This document shows, one piece after another, positions 55,341 through 64,000 of a stretch of DNA of 64,000 nt; position 1 is the stretch's first letter; each line of letters starts with the position of its first letter. Under the pieces are notes generated by a model, which saw nothing but the letters and a program-made list of their open reading frames with translations, was not told the DNA's origin and made no database searches. The stretch is from contig JAHDYR010000011.1 of NCBI GenBank assembly GCA_019828565.1, positions 310,001-374,000 on the forward strand. The letters are read 5' to 3'. The DNA comes from Carpediemonas membranifera. Its lineage: Eukaryota > Fornicata. The position numbers were made by a program, and so were the translations under genes.

Positions 55341-58300
55341 ATGTCGTTAACTGTTCAAATTCCTGAGCTTTCTCCTTCAAATCTAACACTAGAGACTCTT
55401 GAGGAGTTTGAGCGCCGAGCAACGATTTTTACTATACAAAACCCAAGCATCCCACTGTCCGTCCTCATTGAGGAGTCATTTGCCCTCGAACTCAAGGCCG
55501 AAGGCATAGACACATCCGACAAGAACTACACTCTCAAGAACTTCACCGAATGGTGTCGCCAGCGGCTCCTTCCCCACTCCATCTTAGCACTCGTCGAAGA
55601 GCTCCAAGACCTTCGTTTCCCCATGGTGCCGAGCACCGCACGCAACTTCGAAGCTGGCACGAGACTACAAGCGGCAGCATTCCGCAAGCGCATCGAGCTC
55701 TACTCCAAGACGCCAGACCCAGAAGGGTTCTTGGAACCCATCGACGACAACCCCAATGCCGACGAACTGCTCGCAAGCTTTGATAAGCTGGCTGCACGGC
55801 TCTTCAGGGAGTCCCTGAACCCGACAGCATTCCGCAAGAAGGCACAGACCTTGCTTGCTCTCCACAACGTCAAGACCTTCGAGGACACCGTAGCGGTGGC
55901 TCTTAGGGCTGCTAGGGCGTATGACCATGATCAACCCCTCTCGCAAACCCCGGCCGGCGGACCCAAGGCCCCGGCCCAGGCCAGGAAGGCCCAGTACCGC
56001 CCGGACGCGGCCAAGCGCCCGCCGGCCGACGGACCCAAGAAGCCGTCGCGCCCCTGTCGTTTCTGTGGCGGTCCCCACATGGACTTCAGATGCGATAAGC
56101 ACCCCCGCTACAGCGAGAACAACAACGCCGACAGCGCGTCGACTAACGAGAAGGGCGGGAAGGGTCCACTGACGACCCCCGCTACTGTAAAAGGCAAAAC
56201 TTACTCGTTCGTTGTAGACACTGGTGCAAGCCGAAGCTTCATTAGTTCGAAGGCACTACGTACCCTACCCAAGGACACAGTGCAGACCTCTCTCGAGGAA
56301 AAGATCAAGGTCACGCTAGGAGACGGACGCTCCCTCGTGACAGATCAAGCAGTCACATTTAAGGCAGCATTCCCAGCACTAGGTGTCACACCGTTGGAGG
56401 TTACATGGAAGTACTACGTACTCCCCGGTGAGTTCTTCAAGGTTCTCATCGGGTGTGACTTGCTGAGGTCACTCGCACTCATTGGCGATGGCACACTCAA
56501 CCTTAACCTGCACAAGCTCTCCTCAATTGAGGAGGACGAGGACTGGCTGCCGTTCTACCATGAATATCTCACGGAGGACGCAAACATGGCGATAACCGAC
56601 GACTACTGTGGTGTCCACGTCCCGGAGTCGAAGATCCGACCCGAGATTCTCGAGATAATCAACTCATTTGACGATATCTTCGAGGAAGAACTACCCAAGG
56701 AAGGGTCTCGACTGGAACCCATGTCGATTGAACTGATAGACGAGCGGGCAATTGTACAATGCCGCGCTCGCAGACTCGACCCAGTGACCCAAGGCCTGGT
56801 GTCGACAGAGCTAGAACAACTCAGGCGAGACGGGATAATCCAGGACTCGACTGGGCCGTACAGCTCGCCGATCGTAGTAGTCAGGCAGGGCCACAAAGGA
56901 TCGACCAAGATCCGTCTTTGCATTGACTACAAGGAGTTAAACTCCAAGACAGTGAGGGATAACTTCCCCCTGCCTAACACGCGCGAGTTTGTAGACCGAG
57001 CATCAGGCTGCAAATACTTTGCAGGCCTAGACCTCAGACAAGGCTACTACCAGATGCGGATGCACGAGGAAGATATCCCCAAAACCGCTTTTGTCACTCC
57101 AGACGCATACTGCGAGTTCACCAGATGTCCATTCGGCCTGATGAACGCCCCGGCGAGATTCCAACGCGCCATGCAGAAGGCGTTCGCCGAGGTCCTCCAC
57201 AAAGGGGTGGACATCTATCTTGACGACATCTTGATTTACGCCAAGACCGAGGCCCAGTTTCTCACCCTGATCAAAACCGTCTTCAGGATCTGTAGACATT
57301 ATTCACTGCGCCTTAAAGGCCCGAAGTGCACGATAGGCTCAGCCCACGTCGAGGCCGTCGGGTATATTGTCTCGGAGAAGGGGAAACAACTTGCCCCAGA
57401 GAAGGTAGAGGCGGTAAACGCCATACCGCTCCCGTCCACCGCAAAGGAGCTTCAGAGGACACTGGGATCATTCAACTATGTCGCCCAGTTCGTCCCGGAC
57501 TCATCACGAATCCTCAAACCTCTCAACGAGATGCTAACGGCACAGGAGAACTCAAAGAACATAACTTGGAACCCCAAACAAGAAGAGGCGTTTACAACGT
57601 TCAAGGAGAGACTCAGCTCAGACACAGTCCTCCATTTCCCCGACTTCTCAAAGAAGTGGACCCTCGAGACGGACGCGTCGAACGACGGACTAGGGGGCAT
57701 TCTGTTCCAAGAAGACGACTCCGGCAACCGAGAGATCGTCTCGCTCTTCGCAAAGTGTCATACGCCAACCCAGACTAGGTGGCCGACCTACGAACAAGAG
57801 CTTCATGCTATCATCTTTTTGTCTCACGAGACCTGACATGGCTCAACTTTTCCGCCTCAAGGACAACATACAGATCCGCACCGACCACCAGAATCTGGTA
57901 TATCTCATGCAGAGGAAGGAGCTTTCCAAGAAACTCCTCAGGTGGACGTCTGTCTTGTCGGACTACAACATTACGATCGAGCATATTGCTGGAGAGACAA
58001 ACAAGATGGCAGACATGCTGTCGCGTATCCTTCCCCGAGGGGGACCTCGGGCCGCAGCTGAACCTGCGAGAGGCGGAGGACGCCGGCCCAGGAGCTGACC
58101 CTTGAGTTGATCCAGGCTGCCCAGGCCATGGCACCTGAGTCAACTCGAGTCGGCTGGGAGAAACTAGAGGGAGTATCCATCGAAAACTCGATCTACTTCA
58201 AGGACGGAGTGCCGATTATCCCCAAGGGAGAGACACGCGACAAGGCCCTTCGGACCGCTCACCAATTTCATACGGGAGCAAATTCAACGTTCCAAGCACT

Positions 58301-59454
58301 CGCCACGTCTGCATTTTTGGCCGGGGATGCTCTTGGACGTCAAAAAGCACATCAAGACGTGCCCCATTTGTCTGAAGACTCGCATCAAGGACTACTTTAT
58401 CGCCCAAAAGGGCCAGACAAGACGCACCAGACCATGGGAGACAGTGGCAGTCGACACAATTGGCCCTATCCCAACGGATTCGCTGGGCGCTCGCTACATC
58501 ATTGTGGCTGTAGACATGTTTACAAGATACACCGAGCTCGTCGCAGTCGCATCGATCGACGCCGAGACCTCCGCCAGGGCCCTATGGGACCACGTTTTCA
58601 CGCGACACGGGATACCGGCGGAGATTCTGTCCGACGGCGGCCCGGAGTACGCGAACTCGATAGTTGAACAACTCACAACGTCATTGAAAGTCGCACACCA
58701 CTTCACCATCCCGTTTCATCCACAGAGCAATGGTCTCGTGGAGAGAAGGAATGCGGAGATTGGAAGACACCTACGGTGGCTTGTCCTGGCAATAGCCTAC
58801 AAAGACCAGTGGTGCGGACTCCTACCGACGGTCCAGATGATTATCAACGGCACGACACATACGGCCACGAAGTTCTCCCCGCACGAGCTGATATTTGGCC
58901 ATGAGCACAACATGTTTACAAGCTGGTGGACGAACGACAACAACTCTCCGATCAGAGATTTCCCAGAGTTCAAAAAGGACCTGGAGCTGGCCCTTAACGC
59001 CCTGGAGACCACTGCCAGAGAGAGTGTGGGCCCGGGCCAAAAGACAATAGTCAACACCGAACTGCCGGGTGACTACGTCCTCTGGAAAGATGAGGCCCCT
59101 CAGAAGCTAGACGCGCGCAACAGGGGCCCATGGAAGGTACACGATGTACTTGATAATAACAGAATAGTCCTGCAGTCGATACTCGACGGATCGACCAGAT
59201 CAACCCACATTGAAAAACTGATGATGTTCGACACGGATGCCGTAACGGACACGATGATGCTTCAACTTGCAAGCTTCGACCAGAAAAAATGGGAGGTAGA
59301 GCGAGTAGTATCGGTAGACTGGAAAGAAGGGACAGCCGCCATCAAGTGGGTAGGATTCGAAAACATAACGGAAGAACCACTCTCGGGAGTGAAACACCTC
59401 GAGGAGATGAAGAGGTTGGCCCGTAAGGCGAGGAAGAACCTGAAACTCTACTAA
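55341..59454 (+). pseudogene. Element C gag-pol with four +1 frame breaks
   Basis: Starts at the ATG 55341, 10 bp after the palindrome. Gag is about 1-230 with one CCHC-like knuckle (CRFCGGPHMDFRC). The protease VVDTGASRSF is intact. RT has CIDYKELNSKT, LDLRQGYYQM, CPFGLMNAPARFQ and catalytic DIYLDDIL. RNase H has ETDASNDGLGGIL and RTDHQNLVYLM. Integrase has CPICLKTR, then AVDTIGPIP, LSDGGPEY and HPQSNGLVERRN. The tail WEVERVVSVDWKEGT is chromodomain-like. The frame gains one base at T-run 57816-57820, C-run 58033-58036, C-run 58087-58089 and T-run 58314-58318. Skipping one base at each gives one continuous gag-pol protein. Confidence 0.88.
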
Positions 59455-59498
59455 CCATCTTTTTCCCCCGTTCCTTGCAGGTTGGGGGTTTTCTCATC

Positions 59499-59512
59499 AA
59501 AAAGGGAGGTAG
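59499..59512 (+). promoter_or_regulatory. Polypurine tract of element C
   Basis: AAAAAGGGAGGTAG directly before the 3' LTR; only one pyrimidine. Confidence 0.6.
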
Positions 59513-59594
59513 TGTCACCGGTATATAAACTGCTCCGTCCAGTTTTGACCACTTTTACCCCGCTGCGGTTTACTGTAAATGATTTCAACCGACA
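59513..59594 (+). repeat. Element C 3' LTR (82 bp)
   Basis: Copy of 55238-55319 with one change (GGTATATAAAC here against GGTCTATAAAC). Confidence 0.92.
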
Positions 59595-59607
59595 GCATTG
59601 GCCCGTC

Positions 59608-59833
59608 ATCCGTGTCGCCTTCGGCCATCCTCACGGTTTCTGCTGGAGGGATACGATCTGCTCGCGATCGGGACGGATCAAGACCGTATCCACAATCATA
59701 TCTTTCGAGATTTTCTAAATATTTTGGCCATCTTTCTCGTGTCCCCGGAATCCTGTTCTGACACACCCTGACCCAGCAGTGTCAGGGCGTGAGCCACGCC
59801 CGAGGCGTGATAGCTTACATATCGATGATATGC
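59608..59833 (-). repeat. Split repeat A2 of element B (226 bp)
   Basis: Copy of A1 at 63739-63964 on the same strand. It begins GCATATC-ATC-GATATG, an inverted repeat, and contains the long hairpin CACGCCCTGAC...GTCAGGGTGTG. Confidence 0.83.
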
Positions 59834-59873
59834 CGACCATTTGGTCGACGATAATCGACTATTCCAAATTGAT
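59834..59873 (-). repeat. Split repeat B1 of element B (40 bp)
   Basis: Same 40 bp as B2 at 55167-55206. It directly abuts A2, forming the B-A junction expected of a circular intermediate. Confidence 0.82.
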
Positions 59874-60076
59874 GCATCCCGCCATCTAACCTTGCGATGG
59901 TACCCCTGAGCCTTCCTCTACTGCACTTATGACCTTCTGTGCCGGTTATACGTGGCATATGTAATTCCTGTTCCGAATCCGAGAAACATCCATTTCTCTA
60001 ACTCTTGCCTGATTCTTTTCCCCTCGTTCCGTTTCATCTCCCTTTATCGCTACAATGCTCTCTTATGTCCTATTTT

Positions 60077-61214
60077 CTATGTTCTTCTCTGCAGAGCATG
60101 CTGTGAGATTCGAATGGCCTCTTCACAGTATCTATTCACCGAATCGATCGACTTCCAGCCTCCTAGTGCCTGAATAACCAATGGGGAACGCCCTTCATCG
60201 ATCATGTGAACGACGGCTCCACGTCTGAAGCTGTCCTGTTGCCTTGAAGACCTCGTTGACGTCCATGATCATCTCCCATCTGCGCCACCTTGTTGCTGTC
60301 AGTGGAAGGCAGTTGTCTCTCAGCAGGCTCTCGGTGTGCTGTATGGATCTCCACAGGGGTCCTTCCGTCTGAATGTCGTTGAGGTGTGCTCTCAGCCACT
60401 TGGCTGGGCTTAAGCCTCCTGCTGCTAGTAGTGGGATCAGCTTCACCATGGGCTCATCCCTGGTCTTGGATCTTCGAATAGTGATCTCGTAGCCCTCTCT
60501 CACCCGCCGAACGTCGGTCGTGAGTAAGCTCATTATCTCCCCTGATCTGCTGACGGTGGAGAAGCACGTCAGTCCGAAGGCTACTGCCTGCGTGAGCGCC
60601 GGTGACTTGGTCTTGCGCGCCGCGGCTGCTGCTCTCTTCAGCTGCTCGACTGTCACCGGGTATGCCTTTCCAGTCTTACGACCCACAGTGAGCTCGCACT
60701 TGCCGGCCATTCTTGCACACGCGCGTATAAGAGCCCTGTGGATGGGTGAGCTCTCCAGACCATGGTTGATCGACTCTAGGCCAGTCCTGATATTTGCTTC
60801 CTTGACGAGGAATGTGTCCTTGGCAATGAAAGGGATCTCTTGTATCATGTAGTGTAGGAGGTAGTCGTCATCAGGCGCCATCTGTGCGATCTCTTCGACT
60901 TCTGCTCTCCAGTCTGCGTCCCTAATGCGTTGTGCCATCTCGCCCAGGAAAACGGCTGTTTCTGCCCTTGCTCCTACCGTGTCTCTGTTCTCTCCAGCTT
61001 CCTCCTCTTCCTCCATCATACGTTCTGCAAAACTGATGTACTTTGCCGTCTCCACGGCTATGCGCTCTCGGGTGCTCCGTTCCCGGTCCCTGATGAGTGC
61101 TGCTCCGAGTATCTGATCTCTGAGGCCTGTCTCGAACTCTCTGGGGCTTCTTCGCCACCTGTGCTCCTCCTGTCTTCCGCTGGCGATACGTTCTCTCGCT
61201 CTCTGTTGCAGGAC
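60077..61214 (-). pseudogene. Element B tyrosine recombinase, frameshifted near the end
   Basis: The frame reads colinearly with the element A enzyme: RIAVETAKYISF, PIHRALIRACARMAGKC, AVAFGLTCFSTVSRSGEI (catalytic Arg with the RxxE pattern), ITIRRSKTRDEPMVKL, TRWRRWEMIMDV. Near 60231-60236 two bases are missing in a CA repeat, so the frame ends early at 60195. In the shifted frame the SFRRGAVVHMI segment (HxxR box) and GGWKSIDSVNRY (Tyr nucleophile) follow to a TAG at 60077. Without these residues the enzyme cannot cleave DNA. It overlaps the RT gene by about 150 bp. Confidence 0.8.
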
Positions 61215-63157
61215 TCCCCCGGCTGTGAGGACGAGGTCTCTGTGGCGATCGGGATCCAGTAGGCTATGAACGTCGCTCTCTGCTTGCCTGTGAAGAGGCT
61301 CCCTATCTCCGTGTGGGCCCACCAGCTGGTCGGGAACGCTGCCTCGAACCAGTCCTGTGCTATGGCTGCCAGTCTGGCGTTGGAGTTCGTCCTGCGTTGT
61401 GGTGCGATGACTAATAGGCCTCTCTGCTGCAGTGCGGGGTGCGTCTCGTCTGACGTGGCGATCTCCTCCGCCCTGGCGATGACCTTGTCCAGTAGGCTGA
61501 CTGGTGGGACCGCCAATGACCTCATCTCTGACCAATTGCATGTAAATGCGTCCGTCTGGAAGTCGTGGTCCTCCGGCAGGAATCTCTCCGCGCAGAAGAG
61601 TGATCGGTCTACTGACCCCCATCGTTCCAGCGCGCTCTGGAGCATCGCCGCGGGTGAGTTCCAGTCCAGCTTCCGGTACCTGGACAGCCCGTCGGCAGTC
61701 GTGTTGTATCTCCCTGGAATGTGCTTGGTTCTTATCCTGCAGCCAATCTCGAACAAGTAGTCGTGAAGCTTCACAATCGTCCTTCTGATGTGTCGGGGGG
61801 CTCTGGTGCTTGACTTCAGGACCCATGAAAGCGCTGATGTGTTGTCCCCGGCTAGGAGTAGGTCCCTCTCCTGAATGTCGCTCGTCCATCTCCGCAGGCC
61901 TTCCTCCATTGCCCATAGCTCCTTCGCGTTGATGCTCTTGGAGCATTGTGCCTCTGAGAACCTGCCCTGGATGTTGAGGGACGTGTCTTCGACAAACAGC
62001 GTCGCGCCGAACGCATAGTCCGACGCGTCGGTCTCCATACGAAGTACCTGGCCTCTTGGGCCGAAGTACCATGCCGGATCGGATGATAGCTGTCTGGCCC
62101 ACCACCGCAGGTCCGTTCGTAGGTCCTGGGGCAGGCTGGACTTTGGGTACCGCACTCGGTCGTCGCAGCCAGCGATCCTGACCTGCAGCTCTCTGAGCCG
62201 GACAAGTGCCCGCGTCCCTAGTGCGAACCGGCAGAAGAGTAGCTTTCCGTGAAGGGTCTGAAGGTCCCGCTTTGTGTGTCTCTTGAGTTGCAGGTTGGCT
62301 ATGAGACTGCTGTACTGAGCCCTCTTCTCCTCTGGCAGCGACATCGTCATCTCGCGCAAGTCGACTATCACGCCCAAGTAAGTTACCCTCTGGGACGGGG
62401 TCAAGTGGCACTTCTCTCTCGATAGGACGACTCCAAGTGAGTCCAAGATCTCTAAGATCCGTGGGACCTGGGCGCTCAACGACACTCTCGAGCGACTGAT
62501 TATGAGCAGATCGTCCAGATACACGTATATTATCAGTCCTTCGAGAAGTGAGCGCAAGATCTTCGCCATCTGTGACGTAACCGACTGAAACTGCCGTGGC
62601 GCCGTTGAGAGGCCGAAAGGGAGTCCTCTTCATCTGTATTGTTCTCCCTCGAACGAGAATCCGAGTTCCTGTCGTGAGTTCTCCTCCACTAGGAGCTGGT
62701 AGTACCCGGACTTCATGTCCAATGTTATTCCCCACGAGTTTCTCGGAACGCCATGCTGTATCTCTGCTAGGCCCTTCAGCCTGAATGTTAGGTCCTCTTG
62801 GTATGCATTGACCGGTCTCAGGTCGTGTATCAGACGGTAGCTGCCTGCGATCTTCTTCTCTAATGTAAACAGGGGGCATATTGTCGTCGCCTCGCCCTTC
62901 TCTATTGCTTTCTGTTGCAGTAGCTCCTCTAGTAGAGCCTTCATCGTGTCTGTCTCCTTCTGGAGGTGCGCATTGAGCGCCGGTGCTGCCGGGGTGACCT
63001 TCACTCCCTCTCGTAACAGTTGCACCACCTCCCTGCTGGCCCCGAGGGCCTCCCACCTCATCCACCGACGGCTCATCGAGCCCGTCAGCCCCTGTATACA
63101 CTGGGTGGAGGTGTCTTGCTGATCTTCTTGTGCTTCTTCTCTTTCCATTGCAAACAA
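61058..63157 (-). pseudogene. Element B reverse transcriptase-RNase H with internal TGA
   Basis: 700 codons in one frame except for a TGA at 62630-62632. Motifs: LIHDLRPVN, LDMKSGYYQL, then the TGA, LPFGLSTAPRQFQ, catalytic IYVYLDDLL, VTYLGVIVD; RNase H ETDASDYAFGA, NAKELWAMEE, AGDNTSALSW and YNTTADGLSR. At the TGA the element A protein has Trp (YRWNALPFG), so the change is a G-to-A nonsense mutation. Overlaps gag by 73 bp and the recombinase by about 150 bp. Confidence 0.87.
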
Positions 63158-63759
63158 ACTCTTCGAAGTATATCGAGCCTTTTATAGTCATCGGGTTCAG
63201 GCTTAACCCTTCTCTGGCCTCTACTGGGCCCGCCCCGGTCCGAGGTCGGTTGCCGGGGCACGACGGTTGTTGTTGTTGAAGCGGGGAGAGTTGCGGCTGA
63301 AGCCGCCGAAGCCTCTCTGGAACCGCTTGGGTCGAGGAGGCGGTGGGTGGCCTTGGCCGCCTTGGCGGCCAGCACTACGAAGCGTTGCGCGTCTCGTTCT
63401 TCTCTCGAAATAGCCATGAAGTAGCGCGCAGCGGTGTCGGAGTGGCTGTCATATAGCCGTAGGAACTCGAGTCTGCGCTCGAAGACCGCCTCGATCGCGG
63501 CTTCGATCTGGTTGACGCGCGTCATCTCCGGGTTGTTGAGGATACCTCTGATGTCGGCAAGTGTCTCGCGGAGGTGGTCGTACTCCTTAGCAACGGCTCC
63601 TATCCGAGACGGGCGTCTCGGGTCCCGTGTACTGTCCTTAACCGATGAAACATCCGAACGGAGTGCCGTAATGACGTTCTGCTGCTGTTGTATGAGCTCA
63701 GCAAGGCTCTCCATGGTGACAGGCGGCGGATCAGCGTTATCCGTGTCGCCTTCGGCCAT
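63085..63759 (-). CDS. Element B gag-like protein
   Basis: 224 aa from the ATG at 63759 (MAEGDTDNADPPPVTMESLAEL). N-terminal helix with Gln-rich coiled coil (LIQQQQNVITALRSDVSSV), helical middle containing FERRLEFLRLYDSH, similar to the element A Gag. The C-terminus is Ser/Thr/Arg/Lys-rich (TSDRGGPSRGQRRVKPEPDD) and probably RNA-binding; no CCHC knuckle. The open frame extends upstream into repeat A1, where sequence is not protein-like. Overlaps the RT start. Confidence 0.66.
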   Translation of the reverse strand: MAEGDTDNADPPPVTMESLAELIQQQQNVITALRSDVSSVKDSTRDPRRPSRIGAVAKEYDHLRETLADIRGILNNPEMTRVNQIEAAIEAVFERRLEFLRLYDSHSDTAARYFMAISREERDAQRFVVLAAKAAKATHRLLDPSGSREASAASAATLPASTTTTVVPRQPTSDRGGPSRGQRRVKPEPDDYKRLDILRRVCLQWKEKKHKKISKTPPPSVYRG

Positions 63760-63964
63760 CCTCACGGTTTCTGCTGGAGGGATACGATCTGCTCGCGATC
63801 GGGACGGATCAAGACCGTATCCACAATCATATCTTTCGAGATTTTCTAAATATTTTGGCCATCTTTCTCGTGTCCCCGGAATCCTGTTCTGACACACCCT
63901 GACCCAGCAGTGTCAGGGCGTGAGCCACGCCCGAGGCGTGATAGCTTACATATCGATGATATGC
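63739..63964 (-). repeat. Split repeat A1 of element B (226 bp)
   Basis: 5' terminus of element B; copies at 59608-59833 and 43704-43929. The GCAT end at 63964 lies 2 nt from the tRNA start. It shares with the A family the order GCAT-inverted repeat, then GTAAG, then ACGCCTCGGG(G)CGTGG. Confidence 0.83.
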
Positions 63965-63966
63965 AA

Positions 63967-64000
63967 GCCCGTCTAGCTCAGTCGGTAGAGCGCTGGACTC
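63967..64000 (+). tRNA. tRNA-Lys, 5' part, cut by the window edge
   Basis: The 34 bases match the 5' part of the tRNA-Lys(CTT) at 30297-30369 exactly, from the acceptor strand through the D arm into the anticodon loop. It is oriented away from element B, so the two tRNA genes diverge. Confidence 0.85.

Larger units (their letters stand above)
55238..59594 (+). mobile_element. Element C: Ty3/gypsy LTR retrotransposon
   Basis: 4357 bp with 82-bp LTRs (55238-55319, 59513-59594; one difference) and TGTCACC...CCGACA ends. It is inserted between A2 and B2 of element B. The solo unit at 43704-44009 shows the empty site. Comparison gives a 4-bp duplication GCCT (left) and GCAT (right, one change). 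One gag-pol gene is present, broken by four single-base insertions. Confidence 0.92.
55167..63964 (-). mobile_element. Element B: YR retrotransposon (DIRS/Ngaro-like), split by element C
   Basis: Reading on the minus strand: A1 (63964-63739), gag, RT-RNase H, tyrosine recombinase, 3' UTR, B1 (59873-59834), A2 (59833-59608), short spacer holding Ty3 element C, B2 (55206-55167). About 4.4 kb without C. Same design as element A and related in protein sequence, but a different family in its repeats. Its 5' GCAT lies 2 nt from the 5' end of the right tRNA-Lys, a mirror image of element A. RT carries an internal TGA and the recombinase a frameshift, so it is defective. Confidence 0.85.

Noticed and set aside
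62630-62632. TGA read as tryptophan (variant genetic code)
   Set aside because: Host genes end in TGA (for example 16056 and 19985) and use TGG for Trp; a nonsense mutation is simpler.
60195-63191. 998-codon open frame on the minus strand as one giant protein
   Set aside because: Only the last about 340 codons are the tracked recombinase. The earlier part is an out-of-frame shadow of the RT and gag genes (Arg/Pro/Gly-rich, no motifs).

Overview
The window looks like nuclear DNA of a gene-dense, intron-poor microbial eukaryote. Evidence: long intact ORFs for eukaryotic housekeeping proteins (Dna2, a DEAH/RHA helicase, a STE20-type kinase, a TFIIIC-like protein), a eukaryotic tRNA-Lys with a pol III terminator, and four very short introns (28-37 nt). 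These introns end in a fused branch-point/acceptor 9-mer (YTYAY-N-N-AG), as reported for Giardia and Carpediemonas. Together with Cys-rich secreted proteins this suggests a fornicate metamonad such as Carpediemonas; that placement is inference. TGA, TAA and TAG all act as stops.

Left half (1-30,300) is host sequence. In order: the 5' part of an S28 serine peptidase (-), a secreted PSI-like/LRR protein (+), a doubtful retroelement-like remnant (-), a 1385-aa single-pass receptor-like protein (-), a HAD-like protein (-), a DEIH-box helicase (-), a WW-domain protein (+), a spliced ARM-repeat protein (+), Dna2 (-), a probable TFIIIC large subunit (+), a spliced SPAK/OSR1-like kinase (-) and tRNA-Lys(CTT) (-). 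None of these reading frames is broken.

Right half (30,370-63,966) is one nested retroelement island between two divergent tRNA-Lys genes. Element A (+) and element B (-) are tyrosine-recombinase (YR) retrotransposons with split direct repeats (A1-ORFs-B1-A2-B2). Each starts exactly 2 nt upstream of a tRNA-Lys gene. A solo A-B unit is stacked directly behind element A. A LINE (D, 8.7 kb, 15-bp target duplication) sits in the 3' UTR of A. A Ty3/gypsy element (E) interrupts a small ORF in what remains of the original spacer between the tRNA genes. A second Ty3/gypsy element (F) lies inside the pol gene of E, and a third (C) lies between repeats A2 and B2 of element B. Removing the insertions in silico restores the interrupted frames of E and of the small ORF, and the solo unit supplies the empty site for C. 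The original spacer was therefore only about 0.5 kb.

The main novelties are: (1) all three Ty3/gypsy families have a perfect 12-bp palindrome, different in sequence each time, at the primer-binding position; (2) element F carries a spliced antisense gene of unknown function; (3) the YR elements hit one fixed position upstream of tRNA-Lys; (4) the LINE ORF1 contains a Maelstrom/DEDD-nuclease-like region; (5) every frame break in the LTR elements and in element A is one extra base in a homopolymer, while host genes have none.
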